From Actinernus sp. WN-2022 (lineage: Eukaryota > Cnidaria > Anthozoa > Actiniaria > Actinernidae): DNA of 64,000 nt. Shown here one piece after another: positions 23,826-36,500 of the stretch. The stretch is from assembly GCA_030867875.1 (NCBI GenBank), contig JAOWCC010000577.1, positions 142,282,344 through 142,346,343 of the forward strand, written 5' to 3'. A program made the translations under genes and the position numbers. Every line of letters starts with the position of its first letter. Positions within the stretch are counted from its first letter, which is position 1. The notes below the pieces were generated by a model. It had not been told where the DNA came from, made no database searches, and saw only the letters and a program-made list of their open reading frames with translations.

Positions 23826-23976
23826 ATCGCGCGATAATAAGTCAGTATCGCGCGATAATGAGTCAGTATAGCGCGATAAATTATCGCGCGATAGTAACAC
23901 TTTATCGCGCGATAATAAGTCAGTATCGCGCGATAGGAGCACTGTATCGCGCGATAATAAGTCAGTATCGCGCGAT
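23826..23976. repeat. Array of eight ATCGCGCGAT palindromes
   Basis: Eight cores spaced mostly 21 bp, from 23826 to 23967. The third reads ATAGCGCGAT and is followed by a short 5-bp spacer, the one break in phase. It mirrors the 22045-22180 array. Confidence 0.95.
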
Positions 23977-24035
23977 ATTGTTTCATAAAATTTGTGTTTG
24001 TGGATGGCCCTTACAGGGCTCCGTAGGATCCGCGA

Positions 24036-24262
24036 GCAAATCTCTCTCAAATTTGGAGTCCCATCTCTCAAATGTAAGCAGTTTAATGTTTTATTTAACT
24101 TCACTCGTGCGAAAGCCTTCCAACAGGCATAGGATATTGCAACTGGCGCTCTTGTCGGAGCTGAAGGACGCGTTTTTTACCCAGATGGCCTGTGATTTTA
24201 TATACGACACGACGCCGGACCTGAAGGACTCAAAGATCCACACATATCGAATTGGAATTTAG
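24036..24262. repeat. Middle inverted arm B, right
   Basis: Inverse of about 19800-20020: GGAGTCCCATCTCTCAAATG, CAGTTTAATGTTTTATTTAA, GAAAGCCTTCCAACAGGC, ACCCAGATGGCC, ATACGACACGACG. It joins arm C directly. Confidence 0.8.
24185..24262 (+). pseudogene. Duplicated first coding segment of the coiled-coil gene
   Basis: ATG at 24185 gives MACDFIYDTTPDLKDSK, clearly the counterpart of MASDFTYDTYDDLKPGS on the opposite strand at 19843. It stops at 24262 and the downstream gene is absent here. Confidence 0.6.
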
Positions 24263-25089
24263 CGTTTTCCTTTCTTCTGAAACCAAGGCTTCTCAATAGA
24301 AAGGGCAAGATGTTGTTTTTCTAGGAGGACAAAATATTTCTCGTTTAAGCTTCTCTTTCGCCAGGGCTTTGTTATTTGAATCTCTGTGGATTGGTATACT
24401 CAAATGTACTTCACAATACCATACAAGCCGAACTCAAACTGAGAGTGAAACTGAACAGTGTCTTGTCAGGTCATGAATTAAGGTACGGTGAGGTTGAAAT
24501 CATTGCGTGTTTATATCTGCATTTCTTTGTCGATTTGTTGACCTCGTGGCGCTGATAGATTTTGTCATCGGACGGTATTCTTGTTCGAGGTACGTTTCGT
24601 AGGTTTTATGCTACATTTCATTTTACTCTCGGTCATAATACATACCAGCGCAAACACCGTGATCTGATGGCCAACATGCACTAAAATAATTTTGAGCGTG
24701 TTTTTGGCTGTCAGAAATACCCCGGAGAAATAAACACTCGCACAGAATAATTTATGATGAGCGAAGCAATATTCAACTCTCAAGGTCAACTTAAACAAGA
24801 ATCCTCTCACGGCCTAGGTTTTGGTTCGAGAAATTAAAGGCTTCCAACAGTTCCCTTTATAGTTCTGTAATATAATGAGCAGATCAGTTTTGGGAAGGAG
24901 GGTATATAACCAACAGGCATTTCAGTTAATAAATACCAATATGGACGCGAGCTGCGATAAAGAGCCGCAGGGTAGAATGAACAGTAGAGAAATATATCAT
25001 AGCTCCATCATAGGTGGACAGGATACAACTTAAAATATGGGACAAATATAAACATATATTTGAGACACTCATCTATTAGTACTCTGAAC
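24263..25089. other. Spacer inside the foldback structure
   Basis: No gene recognised. The matching stretch of the left half holds the pseudogene instead. Confidence 0.4.
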
Positions 25090-27046
25090 CTTGAGAACAG
25101 CAGACTAAATTGTAAGCGTGCGGTACATGAATAAGTAGAGGTCAACTTCTTTAATTTGCATACACGAGAAATATATATACTAGTGAACAGAGAATGCATG
25201 TCACCGCGCTACCGGCCACTCCTAAAGACTGCTAAATTCAGCTAATAATTCTACCCTTCGGTTATTACTAAAAGGATTTCAAATGAAAGTGTATTTCATC
25301 TTCAATCTCATGTGGCCAGAGTGAAAGCCCAGATGGGCTCTAGTTTTCTTTACGAACGAAAAGTAGCGCAGAAAATCACAGGATAGCGAGAATGAAATAA
25401 CATGCCCAGTGAATGACAGCAGCTGTCAATCATTTTTCGCGCTTTTTTTTGGCGGGAAATCAGAAAGTCGCATTTCAAGGCTTTAAATATTTTTTTGAGT
25501 TTTTTTGCGTGCTAGATTGGGGCTTTTAGATTTCGAATTTGCGAAAGAACGCATTTTCGAAACTTCCATTTTGAACCTTTATCGAGTCAATAAGCATTGC
25601 AGGCATCTCAAGTTTAGAAGGAATGTAATAGTAAGAACCAGTCACCCTGTGGCCGGACAGCACTCCCACATCCACAGGGTTCCCAACCTTAATATTTCTT
25701 ACTATTCTTACTTTCGTTCCCAGTCTTCCCCACTCCCACAGGGTTCCCACACACTATTTCTTACTTTTGTTCCCAGTCTTCCCCACTCCCATGTCCACAG
25801 CCTGGTCCACAGCCTGGTTCCCAACCTTACTAACTAGAGATGCCTGCGGAGGAGGCTAAATTACCTACTAGATACTATATACAAGGCTCAAAATTAATGC
25901 TTGCAAAATGTAAGCATATTTTATTGGCAAGTGAATTCTTTCTACAAATTTGAGCCAGACAGTACCACTTGAAACAAGCCACAGTATTGGCTTACCTAAC
26001 AATACAAAACACCCTAACCTTTAGAACGAACAGTACAAAAACAATAGCTACAATATAATGGTGTAGTAATCAAAGAAATGTACTAATGAATTAAAGTGAT
26101 ACTGTGAACTCGAGGTATATGTAATTAGAATATGAGTTTGTAGCATGCCATTTTGCCATGCAGTACCCTCCAGTTTTTTGCTGGTGGGAAAAAATCAAAC
26201 CAGCACTGAGACATTTGTTAGTGGACTTAGAAGTTAAGATTGAGCCTTGTATATTGTAGCTTGCCTGCATAAATTCTGAAAAAATATGCTTCTATTCAAG
26301 TGTACTGTAGTTTTAAATAAGAAAATACAATCAGATAACATATTGTTTATTTGGTAACATTTATGTTTCTGCATGAGCTTCAGTTTTTTATTTGCTAAGA
26401 AGTTTACATTTTCAATGAACATTTCAAAAATATATATATTTGCTTTGCTTTATTTAGAAATGTATGACATATTACCATATGTATATTGTCACAAGTATTT
26501 CCATATTATTCAAGTTCACTTCAAAGCTCATTAATAATTCATAAAAAAACAAAAACAAGAAATGAGTAATATTTATTAAGGAGTGGTTTTAAATCTGATA
26601 TGGTTTTTAATAAATCTCTAGCATTTACATAAACTTTTTGCTTCGATTTTCTTGGCCGAAATAGGTTGTATCACCAAAATAACTGAATTACATGACAAAA
26701 AAATGACACACAAAAAAAAAAACTATCATAATGGTACATGTACATATGGTATTTAATATAATGTACACTTAAGAAGATGATGCCAATCTGGTATTTATAA
26801 CAATAATAATTATGGCAAACAATCTCTTAAGTTAACAGTTCTGTGTTTTATCAGATTATTATGTTATTTGAGCCAAGACATCTATCAAGGCTTTGGGACC
26901 AACAAACTTTAAGATGAATTGCAGATTTATATATGCACTATAGTCCTTGTGTCTAGAACATGCTAGCCTACATGCACATAATTATTTGCACCATTCAAAC
27001 TCTATTTTTATTACTATTCATTTGCAAAATATGTACAGTAAGACCC

Positions 27047-27157
27047 GATTCAAACGTCGAACTTTTCATGTGCCAAACCTAATTAGATCAAAAAGAAGCC
27101 ACCTAATTATCTTTTGTTTCAATTGCGCTCGGCACATGAAAAGTTTGAAGTTTGAAG
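27047..27157. mobile_element. Small hairpin element
   Basis: AACTTTTCATGTGCC at the left pairs with GGCACATGAAAAGTT at the right; about 111 bp, non-coding. Confidence 0.6.
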
Positions 27158-27170
27158 TTTGGCCCAGCTA

Positions 27171-27325
27171 GGCCTGTTTATATGGAGAAAAGTTGGCCCG
27201 GGAACCTGGGGCACTTTCGATTGGCTCACCTACCGGGCACCTCGGGGGACCTGTTGTGCTAGACTCGCTCAAAGCAGTTTTCTCAGGTCCCCTAGCCAGC
27301 TTTTCTTCATATAAACATGCAGGGC
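27171..27325. mobile_element. 155-bp hairpin element
   Basis: GCCTGTTTATATGGAGAAAAG pairs imperfectly with CTTTTCTTCATATAAACATGC near 27300-27320. Non-coding, only 80 bp past the AAAS stop codon. Confidence 0.6.
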
Positions 27326-27405
27326 TTAAATCACATGTAATAAATACAAATTAATACTATTCTTCCTAATCTGACTGTATACATGTGTGCATAGCATATT
27401 ATGAT

Positions 27406-27537
27406 CTATTCAGAGTATCTAACATGTCCATGAGGAATACCATTTGGTTGAGAGCGGCCATCACAGACTTGATTATTTGCTACAGCAGATGGGGTGAATA
27501 GGAGGGGGATGAAGGAGATGGTGCCATCGGACCAACA
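27406..27537 (-). CDS. AAAS: AAAS exon 16 and stop
   Basis: CWSDGTISFIPLLF matches human GWSTGRIAHIPLYF; 30 further residues end in VRYSE, then TAG at 27406-27408. Confidence 0.95.
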   Translation of the reverse strand, partial: CWSDGTISFIPLLFTPSAVANNQVCDGRSQPNGIPHGHVRYSE

Positions 27538-30500
27538 CTGGAAACAAGAACAAGAAATAACAGGAACAAAAGAAAACAGGAACAAATAATTAATTTTATT
27601 TAAAAAACAATATACCAATACTGTAAGTAAAAAGGGTTGTAAAGAAATATGAACAACAATAAATTACATTAATAATAATAACAAAGGGAAAAGTCTTACA
27701 TGTATAAATAATTTAAGGTCATAAATCCTAATAAAAACATTTCTAATCACTATCAATTATTAAAGACTATAATAATTGACTATCACTTCAATGTATTACA
27801 TTACTACAAATAATTCAACACATTTCTAATAATCATCATAAACTTACAACAGTGAGAAGTGCTCCATTTCTGAAGTTCTGTTGGAAAGTTACAAGTTCTG
27901 GTATGGAACCAGGTGGGCCCCTAATGAAACCACTGCATGAAAAAAAAGAGTAAGTAACTCCATTTCAAGCAACCAATATAATGTAAATATTTAATATTTT
28001 TTCTGGGTATACAATGTATTTGTGGTTTAATATAAACTAAATGCAATTTAGGAATGGTTAAATACATGTATTCCAGCATGTACTGGGGTTCCTGTGGTCT
28101 GCTTGCCATGCTGTGATCACTTGTCAGTTGCTGTTTGCTGAGATTATAATTAATTGTTTTGTACTCCTTTCTGTCATACATGTGTGACCCAGTCAGAGAG
28201 CTCTGGGCTGTTTGCTTTCCAGGGTACATAGCCTTGACAACCACGTTCACAAGTACTGACATAACTCTACACTCATCCTTGCCATGACTGTACATCCACC
28301 CTGGCCAATATTCTTTCACATCTACATCAGTTATAAGTACCACTTGGCACTTACTAAAATTTTAGAGACAAAGTGTTTATTGGAATGATTGCACCAAAAT
28401 TGAATCATTATGGTACATGTAGTTGAATTCATTTCTATACATATGTACATGAATGTTGTATTCAAAAGATAAATAACTATAACACACAGTTCAAACCTTG
28501 GAAGGACTTCAAACGTTGGCTTCAGTCTGGTCTTAAAAATGGCAACTATATCTTGAGCAGACTTCTTAATATCTAGAAAATTTCGGGAGAAGAAACTCAT
28601 AAGTAGTTTTAAGTTACAGAAGTCTTATAAAATGTGGTTCCTGAATTGTTGATATTCTTAATACTATAAAATATATTCCTATTTAAGCAAACCTTCAAAG
28701 ATAATAGCCAGTCTTTCCCCTGAAGGATCCCAGGCCATGGAACGCACCATTCCACCTACTGTAACTGTACCTTCCTCAGTAACCCAGGATTCCTCTGTCA
28801 AATTGGCACATTTGACAGCCAACTGAGCTCCGCTTGAAGCTTTTTCAGGGCCATTATCACCTTCAATGGAGTTTAATAAAAATTGCATGACCATGTTAGT
28901 GAGGTTTTGGAGATGAAATATTATGAACCTTTGTGGATTTATCACGGTTTACTGTGCGACTAACTGTAACTTAGACAACAAGAAGCAATCACATTGAGCA
29001 TTCTAGAGTTTGAGCAAGTTGAAATTATGCTATAATGACTGTCTTGAATTGGACACTGATTAGCTCAAATAACTGCAGGGGTTTCATTATTTATTGAGGA
29101 ACAGGATGGAAAATGTAAGAAAGGGGGCGGAAATATCAAAATACCTGTGTATTTTTTTTTATAATAGCCATAATATTTTACCATAATAGTGGGCACTTAT
29201 GTGAAAAAAAGCCAGCATTAAATCCATCACATTTACTGAAGTAGACCATAATTGGTTTTACTTGAACCAATCACAAGGAAAAGAAAACACAATTGTGGCT
29301 AACTCTTGCTGAAATGAAAATTGATTGTGTGATGGACCAAAACAATGTCTGGCTTTTAAGTTTACTGTGAACTTGATTGGCTGATAATAATTACAAATTA
29401 AACATGTTTCACAGCCAATAGAAAATTAAAGCTAAGCAAATGCAAAGCCAAAACAATTACTTGTTACTTTTATTTGACAATGCTCAATATTTTTTTATTG
29501 AAAACTGCTCTATTCTATAATTATATACATGTATATGACTCACCAGTCAATTGATGGAACTGAAGGGAGTAAAGAGCTGGCTCATCTGAAACAGCAAATA
29601 CAAGGACACCCCCATCTGGACTCCAGCATCCTGTCTTGCATCTGCCTGCCAGGTTTGACCATTTCTCGCAAGTCCATGTTTGTGTCTCCCATATTCTGTT
29701 GATCAATACCATGTGCTTAATCTCCAGTATGTACATGTATGGTACAGGTACCTCAATTTCTAATATATATTAGTTTTCCATATCACATTATTAGTAAATC
29801 CAAATTTATTTAATGGTTTAACAAGAACAAAATAAATGAGTTCACATAATTTACACAATGAAAACAAAGCATTTCTTAATTACTTACATGTATAATTTAT
29901 TATATATATTATTAAACACTATTTTCTTCATTGAAAAGACTCTACATGTACCTTGAAGTACATGTAAATGCACAGATTAAATGTCAAAACGTGATAAAAA
30001 CAAAGAACTTCAGACAAGTGGAATGTTGGACATGAGACACTGTGAATGTTTATGAATGCTAAATTAAAACTTTGTGGATGAACTGGTGCATCTAGTTTCT
30101 TAACAAATGCCAACCTGAACATTGAGATAGGTGATGCTACAAACAGCTTTCTTTCATCTGGAGACCAACATGTCAATGAGATTCCTCCCCCTGCTCTGTA
30201 TAGTGGAGTTGCCGTCTCCATGGTCACATCCCATACCTTTAAAGTCAATCTCATATATTCAGTTAGGGATATGCTTCTAACGATATAACGTAAAGAGAGT
30301 AAGATACGGTGTATGTGTGATCATGTGCTGTGCATATTCCACACCCCAACTCATATTGCAATGTATAATTGAAGGCCTGTGTGCAAAAAGGGCGTAATTG
30401 ACTCTTAATCACGTTCTAAATTCTCCTTAAATTTCTTTGTTTGTTTTATAAGGGAGAATTTAGAACGTGATCAAGAATCACTTACGCCCTTTTTGCACAC

Positions 30501-33500
30501 AGCCCTTCAATTCAAAATACAAAATTAATATGTACTATTATATTAAATATATTATGCATAATACAATATAACATCCAAAATATGTATTCTATTCAAACAA
30601 CTGTTTTATAACTGAAACTATTAATTTGAACAATTTAGATAAAAGACAGATCAGTACCAAGGACAGATCCATAAAAATGAGTGGGGGTGTCACAGTTTGC
30701 TTATTTAATAAATAGGTTACCGTTGTTTGCCCCACCTACATGTACATGTAGCCATGTAAACTATTAAATTGTCAGACATTGTTGCACCTTCTTTAACATG
30801 CATTTTTAATAGATCAATATCAATGGGCATCTTTCCTACTGGCTGGAAATTAGCTAGTCTCCCCTGTTTTTAAGAAAAGTACAATATACAAAGTCAGATC
30901 TAAATTACTACTGACCCATACACTGTATCTGTCATATCAATATTATAAATTGTTGCCAAAATATTAGAAAAAATTATCTACAGCCAGGTATACAAGTACA
31001 TGTGCTTAACTCTTTACCGTCCGAGCCTGTAAATAGGAGACGCATGAGTCTGTTACTAGAAAAATTATTGCATCACGTCTAGACATGCTGGAAAGACGAT
31101 GTTGCGATATTATGCGAAGGGATGTATGGCTTCAAAGTCAGAGCTATAACAGGGATCGCTCGACTCTTAAATTCACTATGGAGAAAAACCCATTTGTTTT
31201 GGCAATTGTTTCGTTTCTTCGATTTTCACGAATTTCGAGGAGCTGAAAATCGGCTCAAAAAAACCTTCCCATTCGCACTTGAAATCAAGAGCAAACACAA
31301 AATAACCACTCAGTCGTTACAGTACCTTGTTTAATCTTTCCAACCAGCAGGTTTGTTTTCACAAAACACACCAAGCGACGGTGAACCACGCCGATGTTTG
31401 CACTGCATTTCACTCGACCACATTTTTTTGCTCCCACCTCCGATTGCATGCTGGATAATGGACACAAATTCCACAAGGGGTCCCCCCCTCTGGGACTCCG
31501 GTAGGTTTTTTTTTATAAGTCTTTTACCCCTACAGCCAAGAGCGGTGATTTGGACTCAAGCCGTTGCTTTAAAGTGACAAAAACACATTGTAATAGGTTG
31601 AGCAGGGGTAAAAGAATGCCAACTGCAGGATTTCAAGGATTTCATTTAAGAATTTTTTCCCGTGTCTGAAAGCACAAACACAACAGAAAAACCCTGTGAA
31701 ATCCCCTCACAAGGCCTACTAAAAGCAAACCAAGTAATTTTCAGCCGTCCTCAGACTTAATGATGTCCTCTAGCTCTCTTGCAGTGGCTTTTTTCTCCAA
31801 AATTAGAGCACATTTCATTGGAAACCCTACCGAAGCAGCCATACCTACCGTCAACGAGTGAACAGAATTCTCCCAAATGGCATTGTGGGAAAAGTTTGAG
31901 CCCTCGGCTTAAAAAGTCAGCAGTATTTAACTGTCCCGGGCTAGCCAAACTTTAACTTAGTGGGGAGGGTTGAGTTAGCACTCAGGATTTCACCAATTGA
32001 GCTCATACACGATCGGACGACAAAGAGTTAAATGAAAACAATGTACCAGTAATGAATTGTCAATCAGAGTTCCAATCACCCCATACATGTAGCACTCTCA
32101 CAGCTTTACTCAGCCACTAATAGTTGGTGTGTTAATTAATATTGATAGAGGTTACACTATTGATCATAAAATTATCATGAGAAAACTGGCTAAAATTAAT
32201 ATGAATTTGACTGGAATGCCCTGATATGGTTAATAACTTGTATCTAACAAACAGAAGTCGAAAATGTAATGTTAATGGCCCCATCAGTATGAGACACCTT
32301 TTCTTACCATCAAAGAGCTGTCCGCAGGTGATCCGGACACCAAGAGCTGTCCACCTGGACTCCAAGAGATTGTTGTCACAGGGTGGTGACAATAATAAGA
32401 TAAGTGACATACTGAACTGCTTCCCAATCTACATACATGTAGGAATTAATCAAAAGTATAATACATTAGTAATATTCTAAACCTCATCATTAATAGTCAG
32501 TTAGGCAGCCAGGCAATCCTTTGTGCTGAATGCATGATTGATTAATGATATATGTTTTGATTAATACAACATCAGTGTCTGTACCACTGACACAGACACC
32601 TACATGTAATGGATATAATTATTAATTTTATAATCATATCCACAAACACTATGTTAGTGTTTGTATTTTTATAATGGAGATCTGATAACTTACATCACTG
32701 AGCTCCCCTATTCTGGGGTGGAATATCAACTGAAGGTAAAACCGATGCAAAGTGACTATCTCAGAATAATGGACTTTTTGCACACTACAAATGTATGTGA
32801 TGCAAACTACCAGTGGCGTAGGGAGGGAGGGAAACAGTTGCCCCCTCTCTTCCCAGTCCCAGAAAGAGAGATTGACATAAGTCATCAAAGAAAATGTCCC
32901 AGAATTCATCATTTTGCCCCCCCCCCCCCCCAGAATGAAAATGTCCAAGAATTCATCATTTTGCCCCTCCCCCCAATTTTAAGGCCCTCCTTATGCCCCT
33001 GCAAACTACAGTAGAGCGCACTCTGACGTACATGTACAATGTATGCCATTGTGAATTTTATGCCAACCAGAAATTAAAAGGAGAGCAAATTAGAGTCATT
33101 CAAATTTTGGTTTCAAGACAAACTATTATTACTGTTACCGGTATGTCCTGTTCACACAACAATAATTATTGCTGCTGTTGTTTGGTGATAAATGGCACAA
33201 ATTTATATTTTCATTTATCACTGTGGCAATTAACATATTGAAATCATAATCTACATTGTATTTTAAATATATATGCACTGTACATACCTTATTACTGGTG
33301 AAGTAGGGTCCACAGTCCACACAAATATTCCTGAGTCGCAACCCACTGCCAAAACTGAAGCCGATAGTGGACTGAAGGTGTGCCATGTAATAAAAGACCA
33401 CACTACTTTATTAATATATTTCAATAGGGCAGATCTTGCCAATGTTTTTTACTGTAAATCCTCTATTAACCCTTTCAGCCCTGAGTCTTTGGAAGTGATT

Positions 33501-36500
33501 TTTAGCTATTTCTAGACCAAACAGAACCCTCCTCCCCTAAGTAAACTGTAGTCATTGTTACCATGGAATTTTCGACTGACCTATAATACTGGGGGCTCAA
33601 AGTTTTTAGACGGCCATTTTGAAAGCAGTTGTGGATTACTTGCTTCAAGTCAAGTACGAGAAAGAAACTAAAGTATGTGGAATGCCTTGAATTAAAATGC
33701 TGTTGTGTGAAATTAGGAATTGACAAATAATTAACCTCTCATTCATTTTTCTTTCTTACTTTACAGAAAGTAGAATCTCTGGAAAAGGACCTGAATAAAT
33801 TGTAGTTGCTACCCTCTTCTCATTTGGTAAGTTGCTTTTGACTGCCAGCCTTTCTCTGTGTAACAGCTATAAAGAGAGTTGAAGTGTTCACAGAGATAGA
33901 ATTAGCATGTGTAAATAAGTGTGTGAATTTTAACATGTTGCTTAACCCTTTCAGCCCTGAGTCTTTAGAAGTGATTTTTAGCTATTTCTAGACCAAACAG
34001 AACCCTCCCCCCCTAAGTAAACTGTAGTCATTGTTACCATGGAATTTTCAACTGACCTATAATACTGGGGGCTCAAAGTTTTTAGACGGCCATTTTGAAA
34101 GCAGTTGTGGATTACTTGACGGAGCTGGCGGGAAGTTTGTTTGGAGGAATACAGAGAATTTCAGGCTTTTTAAAGCCTTTTTCACCATTTATAGAGTGCT
34201 GGAGGACATCATTAAGTCTGATGAGAGCTTCAATCAGCACTTTCTCAAAGAACCGAGTTTGTGCCAGTTTATTGTGACAGAGAAAGAGCCTCATTTCCCA
34301 CTGGTGAATGGGCCAGGACGTCTTCCATCACTTTAGCGTGGGCTTTATAAATGGGGGTCTGGAGCCACCTATCGTAGCTTTTTTGGAATATTGGACAATA
34401 TTTACTTGCCATTGATTCCAATATGAAGGTATTAGGTTGAAATGGCTTTAGACTTAGTATATATTTTGAAGAATGAAGATGGGGGAGTGCTATGCCGCCG
34501 GTGGATTGGATTTCCCGGCATGCTTTGCGGTCATTATAGATGAATTTAGCTTGCTGTGAAGTGCTTGTGGACAGAATGGCTTGGTTCTGGGCAAGTTTAG
34601 GTGTTGGGAGACAGAAAGTGAGGTTAGTGCAAACATGAAACTCTAAATTTTATGTGAAATATGCATTTTGTTGAGAAATTTTAGCTACTTTTTCTGAAAT
34701 GAAATAATGTAAACTGTAGACTGTTAATTATATAACTTCTGCAAAGAAAGGACGATTTAGATGAAATGATTCAATTTTAATATGCCTAAATGCAGTTCAG
34801 TAGGATCATTTGTCTATACATTATGTTGTGTGTCAATCTCAGGGCCTTGCTCCTTCAACTTAGCCAGACTGAAATCCTCAAAGCAAGTAACCAGTAAAAC
34901 ACAACAAATGTCGTGTTTCGGGCTGAGAGGGTTAAGCCCCTGGATGGCATATTTTGGTATATACTTCATGGTCACTAGTGTTTTGTGTTCCATATAGTCT
35001 CCCTGCATAATCATTTTCTCTACTGTTTTACAGTAATATTATGCAGAGATACTATATGGAACAAAATACTACCATGAATTATATACCCATATTTTCCCCT
35101 ATTTTTTAGGGCCGGGCTAAAAATATTTCAATAGAAGAACCAATGTTCAGTGCATGCATGGAGAGCAGTACAAAACAAAACATAACAAAACAAAATGTTG
35201 AAAGATAAATATATTATGAGTGCCAATAGTGAGGGGTGAGGGTCAGGTGGGGGGAGGGGAAGGGAGGTGGTAGGCTTTAATTAATTTATATTTCTAATAT
35301 TAATATAAATTATGGTTAATACTTGACAAGAATCACCTTACTTAAATTCACCATTCATGAAACCAAGAATTTGATATACATGTACAGTCCTTGGAAAGTC
35401 ATTTATTTCCTGTTAATTATCAATTACATGAATTTCATTATATATATGATTATATAAATGTACCGTATTCACTCACGGATAAGCCGCACTTGCGGATAAT
35501 TAGCCGCACCCCAAGTTTAGAAGCTTGATTCGGAAAAAAATATTTTTTTGGAAGAATATCAAACGTACATGTATATAATTTTTATAAACCTTCATCAGAC
35601 TTTCAAACTGGAGAAAACTCCAAAGTTGTACCTATAATTTCAGCTCTGAAATAGTATAAACTTCATGTCTACATACTTAGATACATCATTTATCCATAGT
35701 GTTTGTTTACCAGGATCTGTTCATTCAGGTCACCTTTTAGATCGAATTTTACATGTCAACAAAGCCAACAATGTGCCCACGTTCGTCCGTAGCTTAGTAA
35801 CCAGGCACCTGTTAGAAGAGAGAGAACTGGACACTAGAAGTTTTGTTTTCGCTGAACGAAGTCAAAACAACATGGAGTAGTTTGCTTTTTCATCAGCTGT
35901 CTGTTGCTATCATGCCTAAAAGGATATCTGGAAGCCATCTATTGGAGAAAAACTTGTTACTCAAAGAGAGGTGGAAGATATGTTTGACAAATTTGCTGTT
36001 AAAGTGCAAAGCTGCAAAGAAACATTGTGCCATTTAGCGTGGTATTTAATCGCTTGCGGAGGAACAAATATTCACAACATAAACGGATCTGTTAGTAGGA
36101 GCCACCAAACTTGCAAAAGCAATGGCCAGTGCTTACTTTCTTTTGGTTTGGTGTAGTATTTATTAGTATAGCTTAGTATTTCTTTTAAATGTTAATTTAT
36201 GGAAATGTCTGGAAATTTCCGGACCTTATGTTCGGTAGATGTTCTCGCAGATAAGCCGCACCCCCGATTAAACGAAGATTTCGGGTAAAAAGGTGCGGCT
36301 TATTCGTGAGTGAATACGGTATGTATTATACGTATGTATATGTATCACCTTCAAAATAATGTGAAAAATGGGACTTACAGTGCACATGTATGCAAATTTG
36401 TCCATATATTTAAAAAATAGATAATACTAAATAAACACCTTTGTTTTACATGTACTGAGTATGTGTCTAGTCTGTCTAGTTGACCCTAAAAGAGTCTACC

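Larger units (their letters stand above)
23225..24030. repeat. Inner foldback arm C, right
   Basis: Inverted copy of 21991-22758, slightly longer because of a G28 run at 23396-23423 and an extra palindrome unit. Substitutions and small indels are scattered, so the arms are not freshly duplicated. Confidence 0.9.
18465..25345. mobile_element. Giant nested inverted-repeat (foldback) structure
   Basis: Three inverted-repeat pairs are nested in mirror order. Outer pair A: about 18465-18720 and 25090-25345 (AGCCCATCTGGGCTT, AGCAGTCTTTAGGAGTGGCC, GGTAGCGCGGTGAC). Middle pair B: about 19800-20020 and 24036-24262. Inner pair C: 21991-22758 and 23225-24030. The spacers between pairs are not symmetric. 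It may be one large foldback transposon or several elements inserted into one another; the mirror order favours a palindromic origin. It holds a decayed coiled-coil gene but no transposase. Confidence 0.7.
25346..27405. other. Region downstream of AAAS
   Basis: No gene seen. 25650-25830 is low-complexity, with repeated CCCCACTCCCACAGGGTTCCC. 25970-26070 is the second copy of the 13785-13885 repeat. Two hairpin elements follow near 27.1-27.3 kb. Confidence 0.5.

Noticed and set aside
22045..23976. CRISPR array
   Set aside because: The repeat is a 10-12 bp palindrome with 11-bp spacers in animal DNA; a CRISPR array needs longer repeats and spacers and a prokaryotic context.
21986..24104. LSRDT-repeat and YRAI-repeat open frames on both strands
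   Set aside because: They are translations of the 21-bp CGCGCG palindrome arrays; 21 is a multiple of three, so frames stay open by construction.
33372..33405. Longer AAAS exon 9 starting at 33405
   Set aside because: An AG there gives an open frame that also resembles aladin weakly, but exon 8 already supplies that part and only the acceptor at 33371 keeps phase 2.
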